6,999 nucleotides of DNA from Gammaproteobacteria bacterium (GCA_012510865.1 JAAZHF010000225.1:1-6999); one strand, 5' to 3'; shown: positions 1-6,521, numbered from the stretch's first letter. Numbers and translations: made by a program. Notes: generated by a model not told the origin, from the sequence alone.

Positions 1-974
1 CCCGAACTGCGGCGCCCGTCGGGCATGCGCCCGCCGTAGCCGGCGAGCAGGCTGCCCGCCAGCGGCCACGACAGGCCGCCCACCTGGACCGGCGCCGTGC
101 GCGCCACCGCCACCCGCGGCGCGTCCGGGACCGGGCTGCGTCCCGCGCCCGGCGCGGGCGTCGTGGCGGCGGCCTCGCGCGCGGCGGCGGCGCGGCGCTC
201 CTCCTCGGCCCTGCGCGCCGCCTCGCGCAGGCGCGCCAGCAGGCGCTCCAGCGACTTCGCACCCGCGCCCAGGGCCTTTTCCCGCGCGCTGCGGTCCCGG
301 TAGCGCGCGTCGAGCGCGGCGACCGCCTTCGCCCGGTCGCGGCGCTCGCGCTCGAGGGCCCCGGCCTGCTGCCGCTGGCGCTCCCGGGTCGCGGCCAGCG
401 CCTCGCGCTCGGCGGCGATCTCCTGCTCCATCGCCTCCAGTCCGGCGAGTTCCTTCGTGAGCGCGGCGATGCGCGCGCTGCGGCCGCGCTGCAGGTATCC
501 GTGGTACACAAGGCTGCGGTTGGCCCCGGCGACGTCGTCCTGCGCCAGCAGCAGCTTGAGCGGCGCCGCGGTGCCCACGGTGTAGGCGGCGCGCAGCAGT
601 GCGGCGAGCTCGGTGCGCTGCGCCGACAGCCGCCCGGCGAGCCCGTCGCGGCGGCCTTCGAGGTCCGCCAGCGCCTTTTCCCGCTCCGCGAGCGCGGCTT
701 CGGTCGCGGCCAGTTCGCGCGCGTTCCGCGCCACGCGCTCGTCGGCGTCGCGCAGCGCGCGGCTGGCCTCGCCGCGCTGGCCCTCGATCCGGCGGCGTTC
801 GCGCCCGACCTCGCCGAGCTCGCGCTTGACGCGCTCGAGCCTGCGCTGGGCGTCGCCGCTGTCCTGGGCGGCCAGCGGCGGCGCGGACAGCAGCGCGAGG
901 ACGAGCAGGAGCGGCAGCGCCGACGGGGCCGGCGCACGGGGCCGGCGGCGCCTGCTGGCCGCCGCTGCGCTCAC
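1..974 (-). CDS. envC: Murein hydrolase activator EnvC (partial, C-terminus beyond left edge)
   Basis: Reading the minus strand from a GTG at 974 gives 324 uninterrupted codons to the window edge. Residues 8-13 are Arg-rich and are followed by a hydrophobic stretch (about 19-36, ending PLAAQ), which together look like a Sec signal peptide. Residues about 40-270 are charged and Ala/Arg/Glu/Leu-rich, as expected for the long EnvC coiled coil. In their middle is the family-typical segment [13 protein letters not shown] (131-143) followed by [11 protein letters not shown] (155-165). A Pro/Ala linker leads to WPLAG at 303, the usual entry to the LytM (degenerate M23) domain, most of which is missing here. 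Family knowledge: EnvC is periplasmic, is recruited by FtsEX, and activates amidases AmiA/B at the septum. Its GTG overlaps the gpmI stop as GTGA, so translational coupling with gpmI is likely. No good Shine-Dalgarno sequence precedes the GTG. Whether the LytM catalytic residues are lost, as in true EnvC, cannot be seen here. Confidence 0.92.
   Translation of the reverse strand, partial: MSAAAASRRRRPRAPAPSALPLLLVLALLSAPPLAAQDSGDAQRRLERVKRELGEVGRERRRIEGQRGEASRALRDADERVARNARELAATEAALAEREKALADLEGRRDGLAGRLSAQRTELAALLRAAYTVGTAAPLKLLLAQDDVAGANRSLVYHGYLQRGRSARIAALTKELAGLEAMEQEIAAEREALAATRERQRQQAGALERERRDRAKAVAALDARYRDRSAREKALGAGAKSLERLLARLREAARRAEEERRAAAAREAAATTPAPGAGRSPVPDAPRVAVARTAPVQVGGLSWPLAGSLLAGYGGRMPDGRRSS
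971..974 (-). other. gpmI stop / envC start overlap (GTGA)
   Basis: On the minus strand the four bases GTGA contain both the envC GTG start and the gpmI TGA stop. With no clear Shine-Dalgarno for envC, this suggests termination-reinitiation coupling: ribosomes finishing gpmI start envC. The gpmI-envC order is also known from E. coli (gpmM-envC), so this is a conserved pairing, here with a tight junction. Confidence 0.85.
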
Positions 975-2536
975 GCGAGCAGGCTGCTGCCGGTCATCTC
1001 CGCCGGCTTCGGCACGCCAAGCAGGTCGAGCAGGGTCGGCGCGAGGTCGCGGAGGGCGCCGCCCTGGCGCAGGCGTGCGCCTTCGCGCGCGCCGACGTAG
1101 ATCAGGTCGACCGGTCCGACGGTGTGCGAGGTGTGCGGCTCGCCGGTCACGGGGTCGCGCATCATCTCGACGTTGCCGTGGTCGGCGGTGACCAGCAGTT
1201 CGCCGCCCTGCGCGGCGACCGCGGCGGCCACCTCGCCCAGGGCCCGGTCGACGGCCTCGACCGCGCGGATCGCCGCCTGCAGGTCGCCGGTGTGGCCGAC
1301 CATGTCCGGGTTGGCGAAGTTGCAGACCACGGCGTCGAAGCGGCCGGATGCGATCGCCGCCACCAGCTTCTCCGTCACCTCGGGGCAGCTCATCTCCGGC
1401 TGCAGGTCGTAGGTGGCGACCTTGGGGCTGGGCACCAGGATGCGCTCCTCGCCCGGGAACGGCGCCTCGCGGCCGCCGTTGAAGAAGAAGGTGACGTGGG
1501 CGTACTTCTCGGTCTCGGCGATGCGCAGCTGCGCAAGCCCGTTCGCGCCCAGCACCTCGCCCAGCGTGTTGCGCAGGTCGTCGGGCGGGAAGGCCAGCGG
1601 CACCGGGATGCTGGCGTCGTATTCGGTCAGGCAGGTGAAGCGCGCCAGCGCCGGGCGCCGCGCCTGGAATCCGTCGAAGCCCGGGCCGGCGAAGGCCGCG
1701 GTGAGCTGGCGGGCGCGGTCGGCGCGGAAGTTCATGAACACCACCGCGTCGCCGTCGGCCATCGACGCCGCGCCGTCGATCACGGTCGGGGCGACGAACT
1801 CGTCGGTCTCGCCGCGGGCGTAGGCGGCGTCGAGCGCGGCGATGGCGTCGGGGGCGCGGTGCTCCGAGCGGGCCTCGACGATCGCGTCCCACGCGCGCTG
1901 CACGCGATCCCAGCGCCGGTCGCGGTCCATGGCGTAGTAGCGCCCGCTGACGCTGGCGACGCGCGCGCCGCCGTGCGCCGCGCAGGCGTCGGCCAGCGCG
2001 CGCAGGCTCGGCGCGGCGGAGCGCGGCGGCATGTCGCGGCCGTCGGTGAAGGCGTGCACGGCCACGCGCGCGACGCCCTCGCGCCGCGCCAGCTCGAGCA
2101 TCGCGAACAGATGCGACTCGTGGCTGTGCACGCCGCCGGGCGACAGCAGGCCCATGACGTGCAGGGTGCCGCCGCCGGCCTTCGCCGCGCGGCAGGCGGC
2201 GATCAGCTCCGGGTTGTCGAAGAAGCCGCCGTCGGCGATCGCCGCGTCGATGCGCGTCAGGTCCTGGTAGACCACGCGCCCGGCGCCGATGTTCATGTGG
2301 CCGACCTCGGAATTCCCCATCTGCCCGTCGGGAAGCCCGACGTGGGTTCCCTCGGTGTGGACCAGGGCGGTGGGGTGGCCGGCGTAGAGGCGGCGCCAGT
2401 TGGGGATGTCGGCCAGCGCGAGGGCGTTGTCCCGGGGATCGTCGCGATGGCCCCAGCCGTCGAGGATCAGCAGCACCACCGGCTTCGGCCGGCGGACGGA
2501 GGCGGGTTCAGGCACGACGTTCGACCCTGTGACCAT
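971..2536 (-). CDS. gpmI: 2,3-bisphosphoglycerate-independent phosphoglycerate mutase
   Basis: Cytosolic glycolytic/gluconeogenic enzyme interconverting 3- and 2-phosphoglycerate through a phosphoserine intermediate, using two Mn2+ ions. From the ATG at 2536 the product is 521 residues, against roughly 510-515 for the family. Visible motifs are LDGWG (metal Asp26), MGNSEVGH with phosphorylated Ser76, [38 protein letters not shown] (Asp411, His415), TADHGN (Asp452, His453) and HTSH (His468/His471). The complete alkaline-phosphatase-type metal set is therefore present and the enzyme should be active. The start is uncertain. The ATG at 2536 has no Shine-Dalgarno but lies just behind a TACAAT box. 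An in-frame ATG at 2548 is possible, and a GTG at 2515 with AGGG nine bases upstream would give 514 residues. The long upstream extension to 2623 overlaps the divergent gene and has no family match I recall. envC follows with a 4-base overlap. Confidence 0.97.
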   Translation of the reverse strand: MVTGSNVVPEPASVRRPKPVVLLILDGWGHRDDPRDNALALADIPNWRRLYAGHPTALVHTEGTHVGLPDGQMGNSEVGHMNIGAGRVVYQDLTRIDAAIADGGFFDNPELIAACRAAKAGGGTLHVMGLLSPGGVHSHESHLFAMLELARREGVARVAVHAFTDGRDMPPRSAAPSLRALADACAAHGGARVASVSGRYYAMDRDRRWDRVQRAWDAIVEARSEHRAPDAIAALDAAYARGETDEFVAPTVIDGAASMADGDAVVFMNFRADRARQLTAAFAGPGFDGFQARRPALARFTCLTEYDASIPVPLAFPPDDLRNTLGEVLGANGLAQLRIAETEKYAHVTFFFNGGREAPFPGEERILVPSPKVATYDLQPEMSCPEVTEKLVAAIASGRFDAVVCNFANPDMVGHTGDLQAAIRAVEAVDRALGEVAAAVAAQGGELLVTADHGNVEMMRDPVTGEPHTSHTVGPVDLIYVGAREGARLRQGGALRDLAPTLLDLLGVPKPAEMTGSSLLA

Positions 2537-2546
2537 GGACAGGTGC

Positions 2547-2552
2547 ATTGTA
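2547..2552 (-). promoter_or_regulatory. Possible -10 box for gpmI (TACAAT)
   Basis: The minus strand reads TACAAT here, a 5/6 match to the sigma-70 -10 consensus, in otherwise very GC-rich DNA. No good -35 hexamer is found 16-18 bases upstream. If used, transcription would begin near 2540, only a few bases before the ATG at 2536, giving a nearly leaderless mRNA. The box overlaps the alternative ATG at 2548. Tentative. Confidence 0.25.
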
Positions 2553-2577
2553 CCGCCGGCGGGTCCAGACTCGCGGC

Positions 2578-3264
2578 ATGAGCAGACTCCAGACCCTGGT
2601 CCTCGCACTCGCGTGCGCCGCATCGGCCGCCGCGGCCCCGGCCCTCGCCTCCGACGACATCGTGCGCACCAACGGCGCGGTCACCACCGAGCCGGGCGCG
2701 AACTACGGCCGGCTGGCCACCACCAACGGCAGCATCCGCCTTGCCGACGGCGTCACCGCCGGCGAGGCATCGACCACCAACGGCAGCATCGCCGCGGGCA
2801 GCGGGGTCACCAGCGACGGCCTGTCGACCGTGAACGGCAGCATCCGCGTCGGCGAGCGCGCGCGCATCGCCGGCGACGTTCGCACCGTCAACGGCAGCGT
2901 GCTGGTGGGCCGCGGCAGCCGGGTCGGCGGCGACGTCGCCAGCGTCAACGGCGCGCTGGGCGTGATCGCGACCGAGGTCGGCGGCGACATGCGCATCGCC
3001 AACGGCGACCTCACGGTCGGCGTGGACTCGCACGTGCGCGGCGGCGTGCACGTCGCCAAGCCGAGCGCGAACTGGATGCCGATCCGGGTCAGCACGCGCC
3101 GGCAGCGGGTGGTGATCGGGCCGCGGGCGGTCGTCGACGGCCCGCTGGTGTTCGAACGCGAGGTGGTGCTCTACGTCCACGACAGCGCGCGCATCGGCCC
3201 GGTCACCGGCGCCGAGCCGGTCCGCTTCTCGACGCCCACCGCGCCGACCCGCGACGAGGACTGA
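2578..3264 (+). CDS. Secreted repeat protein, probable small beta-solenoid, function unknown
   Basis: 228 residues. I do not recognise a characterised family. Residues 1-24 form a clean Sec signal peptide (MSRLQ, hydrophobic Leu/Ala core, ALA-S cleavage after 24), so the protein is probably periplasmic or exported. The mature part is built from repeats centred on Asn-Gly at residues 32, 50, 68, 86, 105, 124 and 142, a period of 18, 18, 18, 19, 19 and 18. The typical unit is (T/V)NGSI followed by a V/I-rich turn and a Gly-Asp or Gly-rich step. This regular hydrophobic/Gly pattern suggests stacked beta-strand coils, as in bactofilins or other short solenoids; that is inference, not a domain match. 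Residues 160-228 form a different C-terminal segment with [15 protein letters not shown] and [10 protein letters not shown] stretches and an acidic end. No lipobox or membrane anchor is convincing. The ATG at 2578 gives the tidiest signal peptide; a TTG at 2548 in frame would add ten residues. It is divergent from gpmI with only 41 bases between starts, and 70 bases upstream of the M28 gene. Confidence 0.85.
   Translation: MSRLQTLVLALACAASAAAAPALASDDIVRTNGAVTTEPGANYGRLATTNGSIRLADGVTAGEASTTNGSIAAGSGVTSDGLSTVNGSIRVGERARIAGDVRTVNGSVLVGRGSRVGGDVASVNGALGVIATEVGGDMRIANGDLTVGVDSHVRGGVHVAKPSANWMPIRVSTRRQRVVIGPRAVVDGPLVFEREVVLYVHDSARIGPVTGAEPVRFSTPTAPTRDED
2719..3006 (+). repeat. In-gene 54/57-bp tandem repeats encoding NG-centred units
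   Basis: The Asn-Gly codons recur at 2725, 2779, 2833, 2890, 2947 and 3001, a step of 54 or 57 bases. The first two units share an identical 18-base run (accaccaacggcagcatc at 2719-2736 and 2773-2790), and the third (from 2827) differs at two bases. Later units diverge more. This is consistent with growth by internal duplication of one solenoid coil; a first, diverged NG sits at codon 32, before the repeats listed here. Confidence 0.8.
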
Positions 3265-3297
3265 GCCGCCCCGCGCCCCGGGCGCGCCCCGAACGCA

Positions 3298-3303
3298 TAG
3301 AAT
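3298..3303 (+). promoter_or_regulatory. Possible -10 box upstream of the M28 lipoprotein gene (TAGAAT)
   Basis: TAGAAT matches five of six -10 consensus bases and is the only AT-rich patch in the 70-base gap before the M28 gene. The bases 17 upstream are GC-rich and give no recognisable -35. Transcription would start near 3310, leaving a leader of about 25 bases. If real, the peptidase has its own promoter in addition to any readthrough from the repeat-protein gene. Confidence 0.3.
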
Positions 3304-3321
3304 CGACGGTTCCTTACACGC

Positions 3322-3325
3322 AGGA
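3322..3325 (+). promoter_or_regulatory. Shine-Dalgarno (AGGA) of the M28 lipoprotein gene
   Basis: AGGA lies nine bases before the ATG at 3335, which supports that start. The resulting N-terminus also gives a correct lipoprotein signal. Confidence 0.6.
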
Positions 3326-3334
3326 CCCGAACGA

Positions 3335-5026
3335 ATGCGATCGACCCACCTCGTGCTCAGCTTCGCCGTCGCGGCGGCGCTGGCCGCCTGCGGCGGCGAC
3401 CCGGCCCCGGCCGACGGCAAGGCCGCGACCGCGGACGCTTCCGCCCACACCTTCAATCCCGAACTGGACAAGGCCGACTTCGCCGAACTGGTGAGGACCC
3501 TGTCCTCGGACGAGTTCGAGGGCCGCGCCCCCGGCGCGCCCGGCGGCGAGATGACCGTCGAATACATCAAGGCCCAGTACGAGCGCCTGGGCCTGGAGCC
3601 GGGTGGCGACGACGGCAGCTTCTTCCAGACCGTGCCGATGGTCGAGACGGTGGCGGACGAGTCCACCGTGCTGCGCATGGAGGTCGCCGGCAAGGCCAGC
3701 GAACTGCAGTTCGGCACCGACATGGTGATCGGCACCCGCACCGGCGAGACCGAGGTCAAGGTCGCCGACAGCCCGCTGGTGTTCGTCGGCTACGGCGTCG
3801 ACGCCCCGGAGCTCGGCTGGAACGACTACGAGGGCATCGACGTCGCCGGCAAGACGGTGGTCATGCTGATCAACGACCCGGGCTTCCACGCCAAGGACGA
3901 GTCCCTGTTCGAAGGCGAGCGGATGACCTACTACGGCCGCTGGACCTACAAGTTCGAGGAGGCCGCCCGCAAGGGCGCCGCCGCCGCGCTGATCATCCAC
4001 GACACCGCGGGCGCGTCCTACGGCTGGGACGTGGTCAAGAACTCCTGGTCGGGGCCGCAGTTCGCCCTGCGCGCCGAAGACGATCCGGAACCGCGCCTGC
4101 CGGCCCAGGGCTGGCTGTCGGCCGAGGCGGCGAAGCAGCTGTTCGCCGATGCCGGCCAGGACCTCGACGCGCTGTACCGGGCCGCCAACCAGCGCGGCTT
4201 CAAGCCGGTGCCGCTGGACGCGCGCGTGTCCTTCGACCTGGCCAGCACCACCCGCGAGGCTTCCTCGCGCAACGTGATCGGCATCCTGCGCGGCAGCGAG
4301 GCGCCCGACGAGGCCATCGTCTACATGGCGCACTGGGACCACCTCGGCAAGCACGAGGGCGAGGGCGACACGATCTACAACGGCGCCGTCGACAACGCCA
4401 CGGGCGTGGCCGGCATCATCGAGATCGCCGGCAAGTTCAAGGCCGACGGGCAGCCGAAGCGCTCGATCGCCTTCATCGCCGTGACCCTCGAGGAGTCGGG
4501 CCTCCTCGGCTCGAAGTACCAGGTCGCGCACCCCGCCTTCCCGCTGGACAAGACGGTGGGCGTGATCAACCTCGATGCGATGAGCGTCGCCGGCCCGTCG
4601 CGCGACATGGTCGTGGTCGGCATGGGCAGCTCGCAGCTCGAGGACGTGCTCAGGACCCGGGCCGAGGCGCAGGGCCGCACCCTGGTGATGGAAGGCAACC
4701 CGGCGGGCGGCTTCTACTTCCGCTCCGACCACTTCAACTACGCCAAGGCGGGCGTCCCGGCGCTGTACGCCAAGGGCGGCGACGACCTGGTCGACGGCGG
4801 CAAGGAGGCGGGCGCCGCCTACGCCAGGCACTACACCGAGGTCGCGTACCACAAGCCGGCGGACGAGTTCGACCCGGCGTGGAACCTGGACGGCGTCATG
4901 CAGGACCTCGAGGCGCTGTACGGCGTGGGCCGCAGCCTGGCCGACGACGGCAGCTGGCCGGAGTGGTACGAGGGCAACGCCTTCAAGGCCGCGCGCGATG
5001 CAATGCGCGCGGGCAGCGGCGGCTGA
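3335..5026 (+). CDS. M28 family zinc peptidase lipoprotein with PA domain
   Basis: 563 residues, probably an envelope-anchored aminopeptidase that trims peptides; the exact substrate is not visible. Residues 1-19 are a lipoprotein signal ending in lipobox LAAC with Cys19. The +2 residue is Gly, so no Asp inner-membrane retention signal is present and outer-membrane sorting is plausible. A short low-complexity linker follows. Residues about 140-285 look like an inserted PA (protease-associated) domain, including VFVGYGVDAPELGWNDYEG and AARKGAAAALIIHD. The catalytic M28 domain shows the expected co-catalytic zinc set: His333 in AHWDHLG, bridging Asp353 in VDNATG, general base Glu386 and ligand Glu387 in LEESGLLGS, Asp414 in INLDAM, and His506 in YHKPADEF. 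FYFRSDHFNYAKAGVPALY (460-478) is also typical. All key residues are intact, so activity is expected. The gene converges on tyrS, with a strong hairpin between them. Confidence 0.95.
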   Translation: MRSTHLVLSFAVAAALAACGGDPAPADGKAATADASAHTFNPELDKADFAELVRTLSSDEFEGRAPGAPGGEMTVEYIKAQYERLGLEPGGDDGSFFQTVPMVETVADESTVLRMEVAGKASELQFGTDMVIGTRTGETEVKVADSPLVFVGYGVDAPELGWNDYEGIDVAGKTVVMLINDPGFHAKDESLFEGERMTYYGRWTYKFEEAARKGAAAALIIHDTAGASYGWDVVKNSWSGPQFALRAEDDPEPRLPAQGWLSAEAAKQLFADAGQDLDALYRAANQRGFKPVPLDARVSFDLASTTREASSRNVIGILRGSEAPDEAIVYMAHWDHLGKHEGEGDTIYNGAVDNATGVAGIIEIAGKFKADGQPKRSIAFIAVTLEESGLLGSKYQVAHPAFPLDKTVGVINLDAMSVAGPSRDMVVVGMGSSQLEDVLRTRAEAQGRTLVMEGNPAGGFYFRSDHFNYAKAGVPALYAKGGDDLVDGGKEAGAAYARHYTEVAYHKPADEFDPAWNLDGVMQDLEALYGVGRSLADDGSWPEWYEGNAFKAARDAMRAGSGG

Positions 5027-5065
5027 GCCCGACGCCGCGGGGTGGCCGCCTGCCGCCCCGCCACC

Positions 5066-5107
5066 GATGCATCATGCGACGGCGCCTCCGGGCGCCGTCG
5101 CTGCATC
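5066..5107. terminator. Strong hairpin between convergent M28 and tyrS genes, likely bidirectional terminator
   Basis: A perfect 11-bp stem, 5076-5086 with 5091-5101, closes the tetraloop TCCG, which on the plus-strand RNA is C(UCCG)G, a stable UNCG-class loop. Below it, GATGCA (5066-5071) pairs with TGCATC (5102-5107), with TCAT (5072-5075) bulged, giving 17 bp in all. It starts 40 bases after the M28 stop and lies 33 bases past the tyrS stop on the other strand. There is no T-run on either strand, so it may act as a non-canonical terminator or mRNA 3'-end protector rather than a textbook Rho-independent terminator. Confidence 0.6.
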
Positions 5108-5139
5108 CGGCCCACGCGCGTCGGGCGGCGCGCGGGAAA

Positions 5140-6357
5140 TCAGCCGCGCGCCACCAGCCGGACGCGCGCGAAGTTGCGCTTGCCCACCTGCAGCACGCCT
5201 TCGAAGCCGGGCCCGAACAGGGCCGCGCCGTCCTCGACCACCGCGCCGTCCACCTTCACCGCGCGCTCCCTGAGCTTGCGGTTGGCCTCGGAGTTCGAAG
5301 GCGTGATCCCGGCCGCGGTCAGCAGCGCGGCGATGCGCAGGCCCTCGGCCGGCACGGCCACGTCCTGGAGCGGCAGCAGCGAGGTGTCGCCCTGCCCGGT
5401 CACGGCCGCCTGCCAGCCGGCGATCGCGGTCGCCGCCGCGGCGGCGTCGTGGAGGCGCGTGGCCAGCTCGCGCGCCAGCCGCAGCTTCACTTCGCGCGGG
5501 TTGAGCGCGCCCGCCGCGACGTCGGCCTTCAGCCGGGCCGCCTCGTCGATGCCGATCTCGAAGCTGAGCAGCTCGATCCAGTCCCACATCAGGTCGTCGC
5601 CGATCCTCATCGCCTTGTTGACGATGTCGATCGCCGGCTCGGTGACGCCGATGTAGTTCCCCAGCGACTTGGACATCTTGTTGACGCCGTCCAGCCCGAC
5701 CAGCAGCGGCATCGTCAGCACCACCTGCGGCTCCTGGCCGTGCTGCTCCTGCAGCCCGCGGCCCATCAGCAGGTTGAACTTCTGGTCGGTGCCGCCGCAC
5801 TCGACGTCGGCCTCCAGCGCCACCGAGTCGTAGCCCTGGACCAGCGGGTAGAGGAACTCGTGGATCGCGATCGACTGGTGGTTGCCGAAGCGCTTGGCGA
5901 AGTCGTCGCGCTCCAGCATGCGCGCCACGGTATGGGTGGACGCCAGGCGGATCATGTCGGCGGCGCCCATCGCGCCGAACCACTCCGAGTTGAAGCGGAC
6001 CTCGGTGCGCTCCGGGTCGAGGACCTTGAACACCTGCGCCTTGTAGGTCTCGGCGTTGGCGAGCACGTCCTCGCGCGACAGCGGCGGCCGGGTGGCGCTC
6101 TTGCCCGAGGGGTCGCCGATCATCCCGGTGAAGTCGCCGACCAGGAACACCACCGTGTGCCCCAGGTCCTGGAACTGGCGCAGCTTGTTCAGCAGCACCG
6201 TATGGCCCAGGTGCAGGTCGGGGGCGGTGGGGTCGAACCCCGCCTTCACCCGCAGCGGCCGGCCGCGGGCCAGCTTCGCCTCCAGCTCGTCGCGCTTGAG
6301 GATTTCGTCGGTGCCGCGGGCGATGAGCTCGAGGGCCTGTTGCTGGTTCTGGGACAA
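5140..6357 (-). CDS. tyrS: Tyrosyl-tRNA synthetase (KMSKS / TyrZ-like type)
   Basis: Charges tRNA-Tyr with tyrosine in the cytosol, using ATP. From the TTG at 6357 the product is 405 residues. The class I Rossmann core shows [12 protein letters not shown] (HLGH at 49-52), the tyrosine-binding pattern Tyr170-x3-Gln174-x2-Asp177 in [17 protein letters not shown] (188-196) and KMSKS (227-231). A C-terminal S4 RNA-binding domain spans about 337-400 (EGLRIAALL through VGKRNFARV). The KMSKS signature is that of the TyrZ-like branch, unlike the KFGKT of E. coli TyrS. Start choice: a TTG at 6375 is also open and adds six residues, but the TTG at 6357 has AGGA eight bases upstream and fits the N-terminus I recall for Xanthomonas TyrRS. 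No in-frame ATG or GTG lies between the in-frame stop at 6406-6408 and these TTGs. The gene is divergent from an M23 peptidase gene, a neighbour order common in gammaproteobacteria. Confidence 0.97.
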   Translation of the reverse strand: MSQNQQQALELIARGTDEILKRDELEAKLARGRPLRVKAGFDPTAPDLHLGHTVLLNKLRQFQDLGHTVVFLVGDFTGMIGDPSGKSATRPPLSREDVLANAETYKAQVFKVLDPERTEVRFNSEWFGAMGAADMIRLASTHTVARMLERDDFAKRFGNHQSIAIHEFLYPLVQGYDSVALEADVECGGTDQKFNLLMGRGLQEQHGQEPQVVLTMPLLVGLDGVNKMSKSLGNYIGVTEPAIDIVNKAMRIGDDLMWDWIELLSFEIGIDEAARLKADVAAGALNPREVKLRLARELATRLHDAAAAATAIAGWQAAVTGQGDTSLLPLQDVAVPAEGLRIAALLTAAGITPSNSEANRKLRERAVKVDGAVVEDGAALFGPGFEGVLQVGKRNFARVRLVARG

Positions 6358-6365
6358 GGGTCGGA

Positions 6366-6369
6366 TCCT
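6366..6369 (-). promoter_or_regulatory. Shine-Dalgarno (AGGA) deciding the tyrS TTG start at 6357
   Basis: The minus strand reads AGGA, then eight bases, then TTG at 6357. The alternative TTG at 6375 lies upstream of this site and has no comparable purine run before it, so 6357 is preferred. Confidence 0.6.
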
Positions 6370-6394
6370 GTTCAAGCACCGCGCAAGGCCACAA

Positions 6395-6410
6395 TGTGAC
6401 GGCGTTCACG
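6395..6410. promoter_or_regulatory. CRP/Clp-like palindrome (TGTGA-N6-TCACG)
   Basis: The plus strand reads TGTGA CGGCGT TCACG, matching nine of ten half-site bases of the CRP-family consensus TGTGA-N6-TCACA, which is also the reported Clp site in xanthomonads. It lies 37 bases upstream of the tyrS start at 6357, and its centre is about 102 bases upstream of the predicted start of transcription of the M23 gene. For tyrS it would fall in the leader, which suggests repression; for the M23 gene the distance is compatible with activation. Binding is inferred from sequence only. Confidence 0.4.
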
Positions 6411-6417
6411 GTTGTTG

Positions 6418-6432
6418 TTAACTCGAAGTTAA
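6418..6432. repeat. Inverted repeat TTAACT-CGA-AGTTAA
   Basis: Perfect 6-bp arms separated by three bases, followed by the overlapping palindrome TAAAATTTTA (6430-6439). Both sit in the AT-rich core of the intergenic region. On the minus strand TAAAAT (6439-6434) resembles a -10 box for tyrS, so this could be an operator or simply promoter sequence. A matching -35 at normal spacing is lacking: the nearest TTGACG is 20 bases away. Confidence 0.35.
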
Positions 6433-6459
6433 AATTTTACCCGAAGGAAAAACCTGTGG

Positions 6460-6475
6460 CGTCAATCGTTTGACG
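6460..6475. promoter_or_regulatory. Back-to-back TTGACG boxes (palindrome CGTCAA-TCGT-TTGACG)
   Basis: TTGACG occurs on the plus strand at 6470-6475 and on the minus strand at 6465-6460, separated by four bases, forming a perfect 6-bp inverted repeat. Each is a 5/6 match to the -35 consensus and points toward its own gene, the M23 peptidase and tyrS. It may be a divergent promoter core, an operator, or both. Confidence 0.45.
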
Positions 6476-6498
6476 TCGAATCTTCGCGTGATTATGGT
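6470..6498 (+). promoter_or_regulatory. Sigma-70-like promoter of the M23 peptidase gene
   Basis: TTGACG (6470-6475), a 17-base spacer, then TATGGT (6493-6498). The hexamers match five of six and four of six consensus bases at optimal spacing. Transcription would start near 6505, leaving a leader of about 44 bases before the ATG at 6549. Confidence 0.5.
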
Positions 6499-6503
6499 GG
6501 CGC

Positions 6504-6521
6504 CGTGACGCGCCCGTCACG
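6504..6521 (+). other. Small hairpin in the predicted M23 gene leader
   Basis: CGTGACG (6504-6510) pairs perfectly with CGTCACG (6515-6521) around a CGCC loop, giving a 7-bp stem at the very 5' end of the predicted transcript. It could stabilise the mRNA, or the DNA palindrome could be a protein site. There is no sign of a larger riboswitch fold. Confidence 0.35.

Noticed and set aside
97..1191. Several plus-strand frames opposite envC
   Set aside because: Arg/Ala/Ser-rich composition from antisense of the envC coiled coil; no start signals or motifs.
1124..2581. 485-codon plus-strand open frame opposite gpmI
   Set aside because: Arg/Ala/Gly/His-rich, motif-free translation on the opposite strand of a clearly functional gpmI; such frames are common in very GC-rich DNA.
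2602..2616. Possible lipobox (ALAC, Cys13) in the repeat protein
   Set aside because: The -3 residue is Ala rather than Leu/Val/Ile, and a better signal peptidase I site (ALA-S after residue 24) follows.
2719..3006. Periodic repeats considered as a CRISPR array
   Set aside because: The 54/57-base period is in frame, encodes regular NG units, and has no constant repeat with unique spacers.
3265..3300. GC-rich palindromes between the repeat-protein and M28 genes considered as a terminator
   Set aside because: The symmetric runs (such as GGCGCGCC) are too short or lack a loop, and there is no T-run.
2467..3759. 430-codon minus-strand open frame across the repeat-protein gene
   Set aside because: Its repetitive His/Asp/Ala text is just the antisense of the NG repeats, and it overlaps gpmI and the M28 gene.
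3314..4852. 512-codon minus-strand open frame opposite the M28 gene
   Set aside because: Overlaps the full M28 coding region, which has all catalytic residues; the antisense translation is low-complexity Val/Gly/Ala/Arg/His with no domain.
4879..6399. 506-codon plus-strand frame and a 445-codon minus-strand frame (5072-6409) over tyrS
   Set aside because: Shadow frames of tyrS with no recognisable motif; the tyrS frame carries the HLGH, KMSKS and S4 signals.
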